The notes under the pieces were generated by a model. That model was not told the origin of the DNA and did no database searches. It saw only the letters and a list, made by a program, of their open reading frames with translations. 64,000 nucleotides of DNA from Chaetorhynchus papuensis (taxonomy: Eukaryota; Chordata; Aves; Passeriformes; Rhipiduridae). Location of the stretch: positions 124,001 to 188,000 of the forward strand of contig VWYX01000706.1 of the NCBI GenBank assembly GCA_013396525.1, in the 5' to 3' direction. Shown in pieces: positions 9,983 through 22,500 of the stretch (within the stretch, counting starts at the first letter, position 1; each line of letters opens with the position of its first letter). Both the position numbers and the translations under genes were made by a program.

Positions 9983-12900
9983 GACTATTCTATACAAAGA
10001 GAGATCAACAAAAAACTTCTAAGGATAACAGTTAAAGCTATCCACTAGTTTCATGGTGATATTAAAAGAACACAAAGACCTTCCAGTCCCACCAGCAGGG
10101 CACGGACCCCTGCTCCTGCTGCTAGCAGTTGGATCCCACCGAGCACAGAAGTGAGCAGCATGTGGCAATCTGCACAATTTGCAGGACAGCAAAGAAACGG
10201 AGAGAATAGATCTTTCCTAGCTCCTCATGGAGTAGTGACAGCTTCTGCTTGGTTTTTGGAGCAGTCTGCTTAGTTTGGAATACAGGACAGTTAGAAAAGC
10301 AAACACCTGATTTATTTAGCCATTCACTTATTGGACCACATGGTACAGGCAAACTACTAAGAAATAGGGAATTTTTTCCTTATAACAGAAAATCCATTCA
10401 CATATGGACGTGAAGTAGAAGTTCCTGTTAAATACAGAAAAAGACTTGCACTAATCTAATACCGTGGCTAAATATAAATCTCCACAATACAAACAAGGAA
10501 TAGGTGGGTACTAGTGACAATGAATAAAAAAGACAGGAAAATGGAGAAATCCAATGACAGTCAGCATCAACAGATGTGCCAAAATCTCCCTTGTATGACA
10601 AAATGACTGTCTCATGAAATATTAGCAACTATCCAAAACTGGGAAAGTGTGAAAATCTTGTTGCTGTATAAATTATCTAAGACACTCCTGCCAATTATAG
10701 ACTTGCTGTGAGAAAGAGAGACATTGGTAATCATGACAGCGACTGTGTTCGAGTGTCATGTGAATATTCCGGGCAATTATTCAAATCAATCATTTCTTGT
10801 CCGTGTGGGAAAGATTCATCACTCTTAGTGCCTCGTGTCACTCAGTGACTGAATTGATGGTGCTCTGCTCTTTGTGGTGTTCTGTAGTCTGCCTGTTTAA
10901 GGTGACAGCACTGTCATGCATTTAACTGCTGAGGTGGAGAGCTGTCCAGCAGAAAGTCAGAGGGCATGGGCTCAGAATCCATGAGAAACATTACATAGGT
11001 CATAAGAGACCAGTTCCCTTCTGCACTGAGCAATGTCCAACCCAGAGGCATTTTTGGAAGCGGAGGAGCAATGCTGGCTGTCGCTACTGGCAGGGCATGA
11101 GAGGGCTCTAGATGCAGGGGGAAGGTGATCCATTTAATCACTCTTCTTCCACATGGGATGTTTATGAGACCTGCTAACCATGTCTTGTCATTACAAATCC
11201 TCCAACTTTAGTGCCTGGCATCCCTGTCACTGAGAATGGCTCCCATATTCGACGATGTTCCTGCCTCTTGCTTTCCCAGCCCTGTGTGCTCTGACCTACC
11301 CTCTCACACCTGCTGTTCTGCATAAAGAGGGGCTCCTAGCACCACAACTTCTTTCATCCTCCCATCCTTACTGGCAGGAATTCCTCTAACAGAGGACTGT
11401 GTCCTGCTTCCATGAGAATTACTGTTGGTAAGAGACATGACTGAGAATGCGCAGTGTCTCTGTGTGTTCACCACACTGTGGCTACATCAGTTCTGATCTT
11501 TGACTTGGCTTGATACACCTGGTCTTACCTTCCTTCTTGTGTATCGTGAGGTATAATTTATCAAGTCATTTTTTGTTTTTAATTAATATGCCTATCTATT
11601 CCTTCTGCCTCTTCCTTTACACTGTGCTTATATAAAGGCTGATTCCAGCCTGTTGTCACAAGGGGATGGATTAAGGCTGCAGATCTGCCTTTGCAAAGCC
11701 TTAAGCACCTGATTTTGTAAATTAAATAAAATACCATCTAGATGTTACTGCTCAAAGTACCCAGTATCAGCTGGGTTTCAGTACCACAGGGCTTCCCTGC
11801 TTCTGTTTGAGAAATAAAACTAACACCAGCAAATGGTAACTTGAAATGGAATTTGTTCTTTAATAAAACAACAAAACAAAGTCTTCACAGAGGAGTAGTT
11901 TCCTTTTTTCTACATGTGAGTGTTTGTAACAAAATAAAAGAGCGTTTAGCTCTTCAGGCTGGTGATAACAAATAAAGATGTGGTTCACCTCGACTTTCAC
12001 ACGCTCTGTCTCTCTTTTCAAAGAGCTTCTTTCCTTTATTCGTGAGCTCTTTGGGGACAGGATTTTTAACAGTTCTTTCTGCCAGCTTGTGGTTAGCAGA
12101 ATATTTGCTTTCCATTTTTTTTTTAAGCATGTGTTGTGGCTCCCAAGTATCCATCTGTAACTCTCAGAAAAATATCCGGTAGCTTGTGGCTAGAATATAT
12201 TTTGGGATGCCTAGTTTGTCACTGGTTAGCTCGGAGGCTGGAGTTTAAACTGACACCTGAAATTCACCAAAATGAGCAGTCCTTTGGAGACTGTCTCATC
12301 AGCCATCTCTTCCAGGCCACCCCACTGAAATCCTGAGAGATTGCTGACATTGTACTGAGCCGTCACACGGGAGAGAATTTTGATTTTTTTTTGCTTTAAG
12401 ACTGCTTATGCTACAGATCATCCTCACTCCCTGGACCCCTTCTGCACCTCTAATGAGCTATGATGCCCTTCATTCACATAAGGTTTTGCCAGTGCATACC
12501 CTATTTTTAGGAAGTGATTTTACAGGAAAGGAAACTGTTTTATGTCTTACACCTCCATAGCACAAGTATGAGGTTTGGACATAGAAGATAAATAACCCTG
12601 CTTCATTTCAAGGTTGAACTGTGGCAGCAGTCCAGCTTCTTGCTCTTTGTACCTGCTTTTGTAAGATGTGAGCTTCTCCCCAGTGTAGCATAGCCTAACT
12701 TTTGTCACCTTCATTTAATGACACTTGGATATGAAAAAAGGAGGCGTTATACCTCCTTCCAAGAGTTCTGCTTTCCACTGGCTGCAGCTGAGAGCTGTGT
12801 CCATCCTGAAAAACAATGGGAAACATCAAGCCTAATGCTAAGAAATCCTTGCTTTTCACCCCAGTCTTCCTTCTGGACCATTACTTTCATTTTCAGTGAT

Positions 12901-13581
12901 TTGTTTTGGCATGGATGCACAACCACTGTGGTTCTAAATCCAAGTGTGGATGAGTTACAATGATTCCTCTGCTGCATAATCCCTACTGCCCACTGCCTGG
13001 GGAAGTGATGGTCATTCCACCCTTCTCCCACCTGCAGAGGAGTCTGGACTGGCTGGCTCCTGCCTGAAAGGGTTCAGATCTTTCTTCTAAGTGAGAGCAA
13101 ATGTTGTCTTTATCTCCTCTTCTGAGGGCCAGACTGTGACTGAGAATGGAAAGTGGTTGTCCTGCTTTTCTAGATGATCCTGTTCCAGGCCAGCCAGAAG
13201 GCAATGCCAACTACAAATCCTTGTGTGGCATTGCTTTCAAGTGGGAATGTTTGGTCCCAGTGAAATTTCCCACAACTTAACTAGAACCTTGCCCTCCTCA
13301 ATAGCAGCCCTAGGTACTGCAGAAGTGAATTGGGAGGGCCAGGCCAGGTAATAAAGCTGGCTCCCCATGTTGGATTCCGCTTGCCCTAGGAAGTATGTTC
13401 CTATGAGCTCAGTTTTTAACTCGCACAGTAAAATAAATGAAAACAAGGCAAAGAATAATGCTTCACTTCTCTGGGAACACAGGGCCTCAAGGATGTAACG
13501 TGAATTCAGCACCTGTCTGTTGGTTGAAGAATTCATACAAAGGATGGAAAAGAACTCTCCAGGGCGACAGCAACACAGGTA

Positions 13582-13660
13582 CTCTTTTTTGCCCTCTTTT
13601 TTCCTTTTCTTTCCTTTTTCTTTTCCCTTAGCTTTTCTTTTTTTTCTTCTTTCTTTTCCT
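13582..13660 (+). repeat. Polypyrimidine (C/T) tract
   Basis: About 80 bases consist of T runs broken by C, with only a few purines and no fixed period. Frames reading through it give phenylalanine-rich or, on the other strand, lysine-rich peptides that are low-complexity artefacts. Confidence 0.8.
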
Positions 13661-13886
13661 GTAGTGGAAAACATACAACATTTGCCTGCATATTTGAGCA
13701 GAGCCTCTCTCAGGCAGGATCATTTCCCTCCTCTTTCAAAGCACCACTGTCTGTGAGCGTGCCCCAGCTCTCCCCTCACGTGCTTTGTGCTGACAGAAGA
13801 ATTATCTCCATCTGAAGCCTCTCCATCACCCTGCAGCTACAGCCCCCCGTGAACTGAGGCTGCCTTCCCCCCGCTCCCTCACTTAC

Positions 13887-13953
13887 AGATGACACATCCC
13901 ATCTCATTTGTATTATTAAAATGATTTCCACGGGGTCACCTTCTGCTTCACGC
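13887..13953 (-). CDS. Candidate internal exon (67 bp) with strong splice sites
   Basis: This has the best splice-site pair in the window: acceptor TAATTTTCTATATCATTTCAG and donor TCT|GTAAGTGAG on the minus strand. The 67 bases are open in one frame only, phase 2 in and phase 0 out, encoding 22 residues that begin REAEGDPVEIILIIQM. The next two candidate exons downstream continue in frame. A strong splice pair with one open frame is suggestive, but chance pseudo-exons of this size are common. Confidence 0.37.
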
Positions 13954-16900
13954 CTGAAATGATATAGAAAATTAAGCTCTTCCTCTTGTGCCGCTTGGAT
14001 TTAAATTGTAGATTTTAAATCTGTCCTCACTTCCCAATCCTTTAATCTTCCACAGGCAGCACCGCTGCATTGGCAACTCCTAGCAACTGCATTAGATGTT
14101 GAAAAAAAAAAAAGAAATCACAGGCGCATCGACTCAGAGGATGTTTTGATGAGTGAGGTGGATAATAACAAACATGCAGTACTCCAGTCACCCACTGGGT
14201 CTCTTCCCATTTTCTTCACAGAGAACCTAAACAACCCGCTGTGTGGAGTATGAAAAAGGTCGTATCAAAAGAACATCTGCACATTAGCGTAGTGATTAGC
14301 TTGTAGGGTAGCACCCAGTGGTGAAAGGGCTTTTATCTTCCTTTACACACAGAAAAATGACGTGTCATGTGAAGGGATGCTTACACTGAAGTCAGACCTG
14401 ACGTCTGTTGTGACTTCTTAAGTATTTAATCAGAAATATTTCCTTGCAGGTGAGTTTGGCAAAAGGCATTGGGCTGTTTAAGGTAAAGTGCTGGACTTTT
14501 TTAGGAAGTGTAATTGCAATTACTGTGTTTCACAGGCAAGAATGCTGCCAGGAATGAGTAATTCTTGGTATGGGATGCAGACAATACAGTAAATATGCAA
14601 ACCAATACTTTGGAAATTGTGTCTTTCACTTAAGCTTGATTTAAATGTGTGAATTCTTTGCAGCTTTCTGGTATTTCCCAGACTTTATCATTGTCTTTCC
14701 TTATTACAGGTCTGAAAGAAGCTGCTGCCATATGGAGAGCTGGAGCAGCCAAGAGTTACATTCACCAGCAATGCACCATTCAAAGTATTTAGAAGCTGCC
14801 AGCCCTCATGGTCCCAGACCAAAGCTAACCTTTGTAGCAGTGCTATTAGGTTTTCTTGCTTCTTTTTCCAAGTCAGATGGTGTTGGCACTCTCTTGTGAA
14901 GAACACTGGGTCAGATGGTCTGAGGGGTTGTTCCTGGTGGCAATTCCTGTGCTAACTCAGATGCAGCTGCATCCCCAATTACATTCAGTTTAGGGGACAG
15001 AATAATCCTCTGCATTTTTTCACTGTGTGTGGTGCAGATCTGTTGGGTCTCACCTGAGTACTGGAGCAGGGATGGAGAAAGGAGGAGCTTTTGCTCTTTC
15101 TGGGAGTGAATGACTGAGCTATTCCACAGAGAGGGCTACGCAATAAAAATTAATCCAACTCTTTCACAGTGGCTAGTGACTAAATACACAACTGTTTAAA
15201 GAAGCACTGGGCCATCTGTTCAGCCTTCCTTGCAGCATATCCTTCTATCCAGAGCAGACTCCAGAATGTGGTTGGGGAGTGAGATGGGACAGAGACGCCA
15301 GAAAGATGAAAGCTATTGGATTAGCATTGTTGTCCTAGGGCTGTAATAGAAATCTTTAGTAAGCAAAGCCCAGGCGTGAAAATCACATTGTAGCTTGAAG
15401 ATGAAGTCCGGTTTTGAGCTGAAATTCACCCCCTTTAGTGGTCTCAAGGCCAAAGTAAGCACAGAGACTCTGTAAGTCCTATTTTCAGGGTGTTAGCAGC
15501 ACATAGATCCCTCTGCTGGTTCCTCTGTACTTGAATGAATTGGATCCAGAGCACAAGCAGAAGCTCATGTCAGAGCACTGCTGTAGGTCATGTTTGAAGA
15601 TGACTTTACCAGTTACAAAGTCAAAGATTAAAAGAAAACCTGACCGGAGGAATGCTTACACATTCTGAAAATTTGGAGGTGAAAGGGATCTGAGGTCTTT
15701 TAATAAACTAAGTGTTATAAAAGTAAAATTGAAAAATACCACTCTTTGTGGAAACCTCGAGGCATGTTCCCATGTTTGAATCTAACTTGTCAACTGTATT
15801 CCTGTTCCGTTTCCTTTTACAAGACATAGTGATATTCTGCCTCGTAAAGAAGGGCCACGCAAACTCCTCTGAGCTGTCAACATCTGATTCTGCTGATGGG
15901 ACTGTTACAGACAAATTTATGCTACAGAACATTTCTTCAAATATGCAGCAGATGTAATGTGTGACCATGATCACACAGAGATCACAAAGCCTTTAAACTG
16001 GGGCTTTGGTTCTAGGATCATTAACTCCTGGCAGGATTACCCACCAAAGTGGTCTTAGTTCTCTAGTCACTACACAATCTGCTCACAGACAGTCTTCCTG
16101 CAGAATAAGGAATGGAATAGGGAACCACAGGCAGCGCTCTGAGACCGGGCAGCCTCAGACAATAATGCCCCCTACTGATATTTGAACAATTCCGGGGAAA
16201 GAGATGTCTCAAAGAGCTGGCAATGGCAGCAAGGCTGATACGAGCAGCAAGAACACGGGTGAGGAGCACAGACAGGCAGCTTGAGGCTCCGGACAATTAA
16301 ATGTATAGCATGGAGCAAAGTAGCTGCTCAGAAAAAAATCAGAATTTGGGAAAAGGCTGGTTTGAAGATCTTGTATTTTAGGGTGAAGGAGTTTCAGTAG
16401 CTGAAAGTTAAACTTTGGCATTTCAGCTGCCACAGAAGCCCATGGACTGTCTCATCCAGGCCAAGGGAGCTGTGGGCATGGGCTACTTGGGAGCTGCAGG
16501 GGCACTGTGAGCACAGCTCACACTGAGATGTTTGCAGACACATCACGGTTGTTGTTACAGACCATGGTCACCTCACTTGGAGGGGAATTGAGCTGGGATG
16601 GCAGTGACATGACTAAGGTGTAATCATGTATGCAAATGACTTCCTTTTTAATTAGGGTTTCTGTAATGCCTGAGTCCTCTTACCAGCCCAGCAGTTATAA
16701 CCCTTTACAGCCAAATGCTGACAGCAATTTCATTGCCTGTGAACCACTACTTGTAACAGCTTTTCTGAAATTTGGTGTTTGAAACGTGGGTTTCCCTGTG
16801 TTATGTTCCATTATTATGTACAGAGCAGGGGTTTCCAGTGCTTCCAAGGAAAAACATTTTATGTTTCATGCTGAGTATCCATAGCCTAGGAGTTACAAAC

Positions 16901-17791
16901 TTGTATTTTTACAATTTAAATAAAGCTCGGATATTTGAGCAAAAAGACTACTGTTTAGTTTCCTCATCTTCCCAGGAACAAAGGCAGCCATTCTGTCACA
17001 TCCACTGAGAGCTGGCCTCAGCTCAGAAGAGCACTCCTGCAAACTTTCTGTGAGGTGCAGTTGACTCTGTGGCTCAGTGGAAGTTGCTGTACTTCCATCC
17101 ACACACCTTCAGCAAGCCTTAAATCGTCCTAGGAGCCACATCTGTGCAAAAAGTACAAGGATGAGTATGTAATTTGGGTGTCACACGTGTATCCATGGTC
17201 TAGGAGGGAAGAACAGCCTCCTCAGCCACAGAAAAGCTGTTTGCTCCCCAGTGATCAGGGCGAGGAGTTCCAGTCAGTGTAGTCCTGTGGACTGGGAGCC
17301 TCAGGGCAAGAGACAGGACCTGGCTCTGGTGCTACCCTTAGGTGAGTTACTTCCTACTGTAGACACAGCCTCTGTTTCCAAACAGCTTCCTCTTCCCTAT
17401 AGACTGGCTTACAGAGTCAAGGTAACTTCCTGCTAAGCTTGCTGTGGCAGCCTGCCAGCATCAGACGGAGACAGCATTTGCAAAAAGAACAAGACACCTT
17501 AAGAAATCTGAAAGTGAGGTTGGATTTTACTATTACCACGACCCAAAAAACACTGTGTATCAGTGGGCCCTTGGGAATACATTCAGACAGTGAAATCCAG
17601 TTTCCTTATCATGTGCAGTAAACGCTGGGAAGCTAAAACCCTCAGTGGCTTCTTATGCTTTTATCACTGAATTTATGTCAGCAAAATAGCATGGAAAGTG
17701 TATTCAAGTGGTTATTATGCACCACTCTGGTCAGGCCACATGAAGTTGTACCTGGCACCTTGTATGCAAAGGAAATCTGCTTTTGATGGAA

Positions 17792-17884
17792 GCTAATGTA
17801 TGGCTAATTTGCTACATTAGCATGTGATAATTAGTGCGCAGGGCTTATGATGTATTACAACTACATCTTAGTATGCATGCATGC
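17792..17884. repeat. Cluster of short inverted repeats
   Basis: GCTAATGTA (17792-17800) and TACATTAGC (17813-17821) form a perfect 9-bp stem with a 12-base loop. GATGTA and TACATC (17849-17867) form a 6-bp stem with a 7-base loop. GCATGCATGC (17875-17884) is a perfect palindrome. Terminal repeats of a transposon are not evident. Confidence 0.6.
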
Positions 17885-18232
17885 AAACAGACACATAATA
17901 CATCAGTGTGTTAAATGCAGGCATCTCTAGGACAGAAGGTGATATAAACAAATCTAAGCAGAAGTTTTGGACACAGAATGAGGGCTGCATAATGAGTGCC
18001 TCAATTTACAGTCCAATAACATATTATATATTCCTCCACACACCCAGAACAGTGTGCATATATTAAAATCTCTAATCTGTCTACTTTCATATTCCTGAAT
18101 ATATCAGGACTTTCTGTGGTTCTTTCTTTTTAAATTGCACAATCCAGGGTCAATTAAGTAGTTGCAGCTTGAAGATGCACACTGTGGCTGTGTCAGAGCA
18201 GGACATCTCATCACTCTCAGTTTTGTGCATCT

Positions 18233-18246
18233 GTAACCATGGTGAC
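18233..18246. promoter_or_regulatory. Symmetric RFX X-box-like site
   Basis: GTAACCATGGTGAC contains two inverted GTNRCC half-sites (GTAACC and, on the other strand, GTCACC) overlapping at ATGG, the arrangement bound by RFX dimers. It lies far from any promoter signal I can see. Confidence 0.3.
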
Positions 18247-19492
18247 TTTGTGGCTGCAGCTCTGCCCAGACTTGGTGTAACCTGGGGTGGATAAAGGCAC
18301 GCTTCTCCGTCTGGTGCGGATGTCACGTACAGGATCTCTTAGGATACATTTTTAATTACTATGTTCTCTTAATTACTCCTTCTGATTTCCCTGCTGAATT
18401 GCCTTTCTCGAGTTTCAGTGACTCATTGTGAAACCAAGTGATATCTTTGCTGTCTTCAGTCAAGAAAATTCATCCCAGACCTCTGCACCTTCTCAAGGAC
18501 AGCACTTGCCTGAAAAGCAATGCAACCTGGTGCTTTGTGCTTGTGGCTACCGACCAAACTCAAGGTTTAACAAGTGCAGATTTCCTTCCCTCAGCTTCTG
18601 GCCTTGCCAGACCGCATTGGAGAGTGTGGCCCTGCTGTCCAAAGTGGCCTCCGAGGGCAGCCCTGCTTTAGCTGCCAGCTGCCTGAGCTCAAGGTGGGCT
18701 CCACAGTACCATCTCCTCTCAGGGAGCTGCAAGGACTGCATGGGGGTGGCCCCAGTAGGAGTGCAAAGGTGACACATGGTGGGGTGTAAGGACAAGGGAG
18801 GGTCTCATCACCCCCTTGGCCATTTGTTCCCCTCCACAGCTGTCAGGCACTCTGGAGATAGACTCATGTGCCTGGGGGACATGGTGCCATAGAAAAGCTG
18901 TCTTGGATGTGCTCGGGGAGAGGGAAGCCGTGGGGTGCCCAGCACACACATCCCACTCACTGGGAGCTACAGGCAGCAGTCTGTAAGTCTGCAGTGTGTA
19001 AATCTCACCATCCTCTCTGAGAGGGGGCTTAGCCGGGCAGTGTCCCCTCTCACCACACTCTTTTTCAATTGCTCTGCTACAGCACAGTGTGCTGGGACCA
19101 AACAGCTCTGGATTTAGCCTTTTATTTGACAAGGTACCTAGCTAAGAGCTGTAATTTATCCCTTTTGAGCAATCACTTCTCCTGGTGTGTTAAACCCATC
19201 CGTGGGCAGAGGTCCAGGCAGCACAAGCCCTGCGCTGCAGGCAGGCGACACGGACCATGCACACATCTTACAGCCACACAGCATGGGACTGAGCAGCTGG
19301 AGAGGGGCAGTGCCAGACTGTGGGGGTGTTTTCTCTCAGTATTCCTGGGGGGCTTGTCTTCAACTTGGCCTTCGTGAACTGGGAAGTCACCTTACACCAT
19401 AGGTTAATAAGCATTTAACAGAGCACCCATGTAAGTCTTCCACTTAAACTGCACGAAACACAAGCAGTAACTGCACTATTTCTTTTTTCTAC

Positions 19493-19544
19493 CTGGGCAG
19501 TAATGCATCTTCTTTCCATGAAGTCATCCTTAGCTGAGCCATCT
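19493..19544 (-). CDS. Candidate internal exon (52 bp), weak
   Basis: The minus-strand acceptor CTCAGCTGTTTACAG and donor CAG|GTAGAA bound 52 bases, phase 1 in and phase 2 out. The frame reads MAQLRMTSWKEDALLP. It was sought because the flanking candidates needed exactly this phase change, so the fit is partly circular. It lies beside a CpG-bearing, probably conserved block at about 19560-19700. Confidence 0.22.
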
Positions 19545-22500
19545 CTGTAAACAGCTGAGCCGTTGAGGTGCATTATTTATCACCGTCAGATGTTTAGCAC
19601 ACGAAACCCAGCGGCGGGTGGCAATCGGATCACCTTCTCACTCGGATGGGATGAGGGGGATTTATGGTCAAGAGCTGTGCCACGGAAAGAACACACTGTA
19701 CCTGTTAATTAAGGACAAGCAGTTGAAGACCAGTACTGCTGCATTTCTGACAGAGGGCAGCATTGAGTTTTTTATCATATAAAATAAAAACCCAACAAAG
19801 CACTTCTCGGCTCTCCAGTGATTGCGCAGTTCAGAAAGAAGAAAAGCTTATCACTCACATTTTTCAAAAAAACGTGCTATCAACTGGCTTTTAACTAAAA
19901 TTTCCTTTTACAGCTGGCCATTTTTTGAGACTGTTTTGGCAGGGGCAGGGCAGGGTTGGGGTTGTTTGCTCACAGCTTCATGGAAAATGCTGCTTTATGG
20001 TCTGCCCCTTGCTGGGGCTTTGCTGCTTCTCCTCTACCCGAGGGCATGGAAGTCACCAGAACTAGATACTGCCTGGACAGCCTTGCAAGGGAAACATGTC
20101 CTGTAACACCCAGCTGTTGTTCCTCTGTTTTGGGGGCCTATGGAAGGGAAGGATCTAGGGGTACTCGGAAATCATCTGGGGAGCCACCAGCTCCTGCTGC
20201 AGACAGCAGTTTCATGAACCAGCTTTGGACTTGAGTCCCTCTCTCACTAAGAGCCTCTGCTCCCTCCTGAGTTTTAATGTGACCAGAGAGCTGTGAGGGC
20301 ATCCCCACAGCTGCAGCAGGAGGGGATGCTGCTGAATGGCACCCCAGGCAAATGTTTGGTCTCAGGAAGTTTTGAAGGGAGCGTTTAGCTGGTGCAGTGT
20401 TTATCGACACTGTCTCTACCTCTCTGTGTTCTGTTAGAAACACATCTTTTTTCTTTTCCCTGCCAGCAAGAAATCAATTAATTTAATTCCTGAGCAATAT
20501 AATTTATTATTAGAAACAGTCCCTGATGAGGGGATTTACAGCAAAGCCTGTATCTAAGTTTCTAGTGTTCCCAGCCTGTTGCATCTCTGGGCCCTGGCTG
20601 CATCTCCCTTTGTAATTGAAAGAAGGCAATTGCTCTATGGAATTGCTGGAAGAGTGGGTGCACCATGAACTTGAGGATCAATTGGAAACCTGCCCACTCA
20701 GGAGACATTCTCCAGTAAATGTGGATGCTTCCCAAAAACGGTGGGTGTGAGATTGTGTGTGTTATGTGTTGCAATACCACCTCCCTGTAGGCATTTTCAT
20801 TATAAGTTTGGGAGAGAACTGCTGCATATTCCATCTTTGCCCTGTCTCATTGATATTCATTCATTCTCTAGTGGGCTTAATGTTGCTGTCTGCACAGGGG
20901 AAAAAAATTAAAATAACAAGACAAAGAAATAATAGAAGAAGGAGGTGATTCTTTTTTAAACCTTTCTCATGAGTGAAGACAAGGATTCATTCGTCCCGAG
21001 CCTTTGTTCTGGGAGCCCTTGGCACAGCAGTTGTCAGAGCAGGTAGCAGGAACAAGGTATTCAAATGCCTCAGAATACATCTATAAATCATGTCACCACT
21101 TTTCTCTGCAGGAGCCAAAGAGTAGGAGGGAAGAGGGATGAGAACAGCGAACAGATCAAACAAGCAACCTTCGGAGGAGACATCAGCCCCACGATGATCC
21201 TTGGCGTGATGTGAGCATCTCTGAGGGCTCCTGTAGGTAGTTTTATTTGTCTAAAATAGGATGGACCCTAACCAAATATTTATGTGCCTCTCGAGTGGCT
21301 TTCAAAATATTTAAAGGTCTTTGCTCATGTGGACTGAAAGTCTTCAAAGGAGCACAAGTCCTCTAGACTTGCAAGATGATATGAGCACCTATGTCACGTC
21401 TGCTTTTGGAAATATTTCTTGCAGTACAGCCAAGGCAGGCTGATGGATATTGTCCAGCTGTCCCAGCAGGCAGAAGTTGTGCAACCCCTCCAGGGCAAAG
21501 GATATTTGGACAATGAAAGGGAAATGAGGATTTTCCTGCCTCGCCCAGCTCTGATTGCCTTAGGAAGGATGCAAATATCTGTACAGCTTTACCTGGAGGT
21601 CAAACAGGACCTGATCAGGCCAGGGCCTGTGGAGGGAAGCTCAGCTAAGTTTTCAGGTCTCACACGCTGCGGATGAGGATCCTGGGGCCACTCCTTGCTC
21701 CTCTGCCATAGGCTGGAGCCAGGCAGTGGGGTTGCTCCCCAGCCCTGGTACCCCTCATGCCACGCAGCCAGACAGCCTAACGTGGGCACTGCTGACTGTC
21801 TGTGGAGCTGGTGGCCACTCACCATGGGGGGAGAGGCTGCTGTGCCCCCTTCCTGACTCCTTGGGCCCATCATCTCCCTTCCATCCCCTGCACATTGCCA
21901 GTTACCGTCTTTCTGCTGTAATCTCTGCCAGATCTCACCCCATGTCTGGTCACCCCTCGTGGCCCAAGGTGTGTCACTGGCTGCCATTGCTGCCCCTTTA
22001 ACCACTGCCCACCCCAGGAGGAGCTTGAGCAGTTGTGTGCTCAGAGCAACATGACATTTTGGCTGTAGCTGCCAAGAGTTTGCCTACTTTGTAAGGGATC
22101 TTTGTCTGGGTGAAATCCTTGCAGGTCTGCTGCTTTCACCTGTGGACTGCAGTATTTGTACAGAGAGGTTCATGACAGGCTTTATGGGTCTGGTTTTACA
22201 GGCTTTTAGGTGCTGTGCTTCATTTGTGCCTTTGCCTCCCCTGTCTGCCTTTCCATAAGTGCATGTCTGGGCTGTGGAGTGAAAAGTTGCTGAAGCTCAT
22301 GTTAGCTGCACCATCTCCTTATGTGCCCTAACTACTCCTGCTCAAGACTAACTCATGATAGTTTCAATTTGAACCTGCTTATATATGCCCCCAGAAGGAA
22401 AGCAGATAACCCACTTTTATCCTTCGAGCTGTGCAGGAATGAAGAGATGAGAGGCACCAAGGGTCCAAGCAAGTATAAAACTGTCCATGGCACTACCATG

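Larger units (their letters stand above)
8398..13886. other. Candidate intron, 5.5 kb, largely featureless
   Basis: No interspersed repeat is recognised. Items inside are a tandem 5' splice-site pair near 9965, a CpG-bearing open patch at 10736-10842 and a polypyrimidine tract at 13582-13660. The rest has background composition. Confidence 0.45.
13954..19492. other. Candidate intron, 5.5 kb
   Basis: It holds a plus-strand exon-like patch (14222-14306), a palindrome cluster (17792-17884) and a symmetric X-box (18233-18246). No transposable element is recognised; the remainder is unremarkable AT-leaning sequence. Confidence 0.45.

Noticed and set aside
16165..16181. GCCCCCTACTG as a CTCF site
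   Set aside because: Only the core resembles the reverse consensus; flanking positions fail.
19751..19766. AGAGGGCAGC as a CTCF site
   Set aside because: The 5' half (CCASY) does not match.
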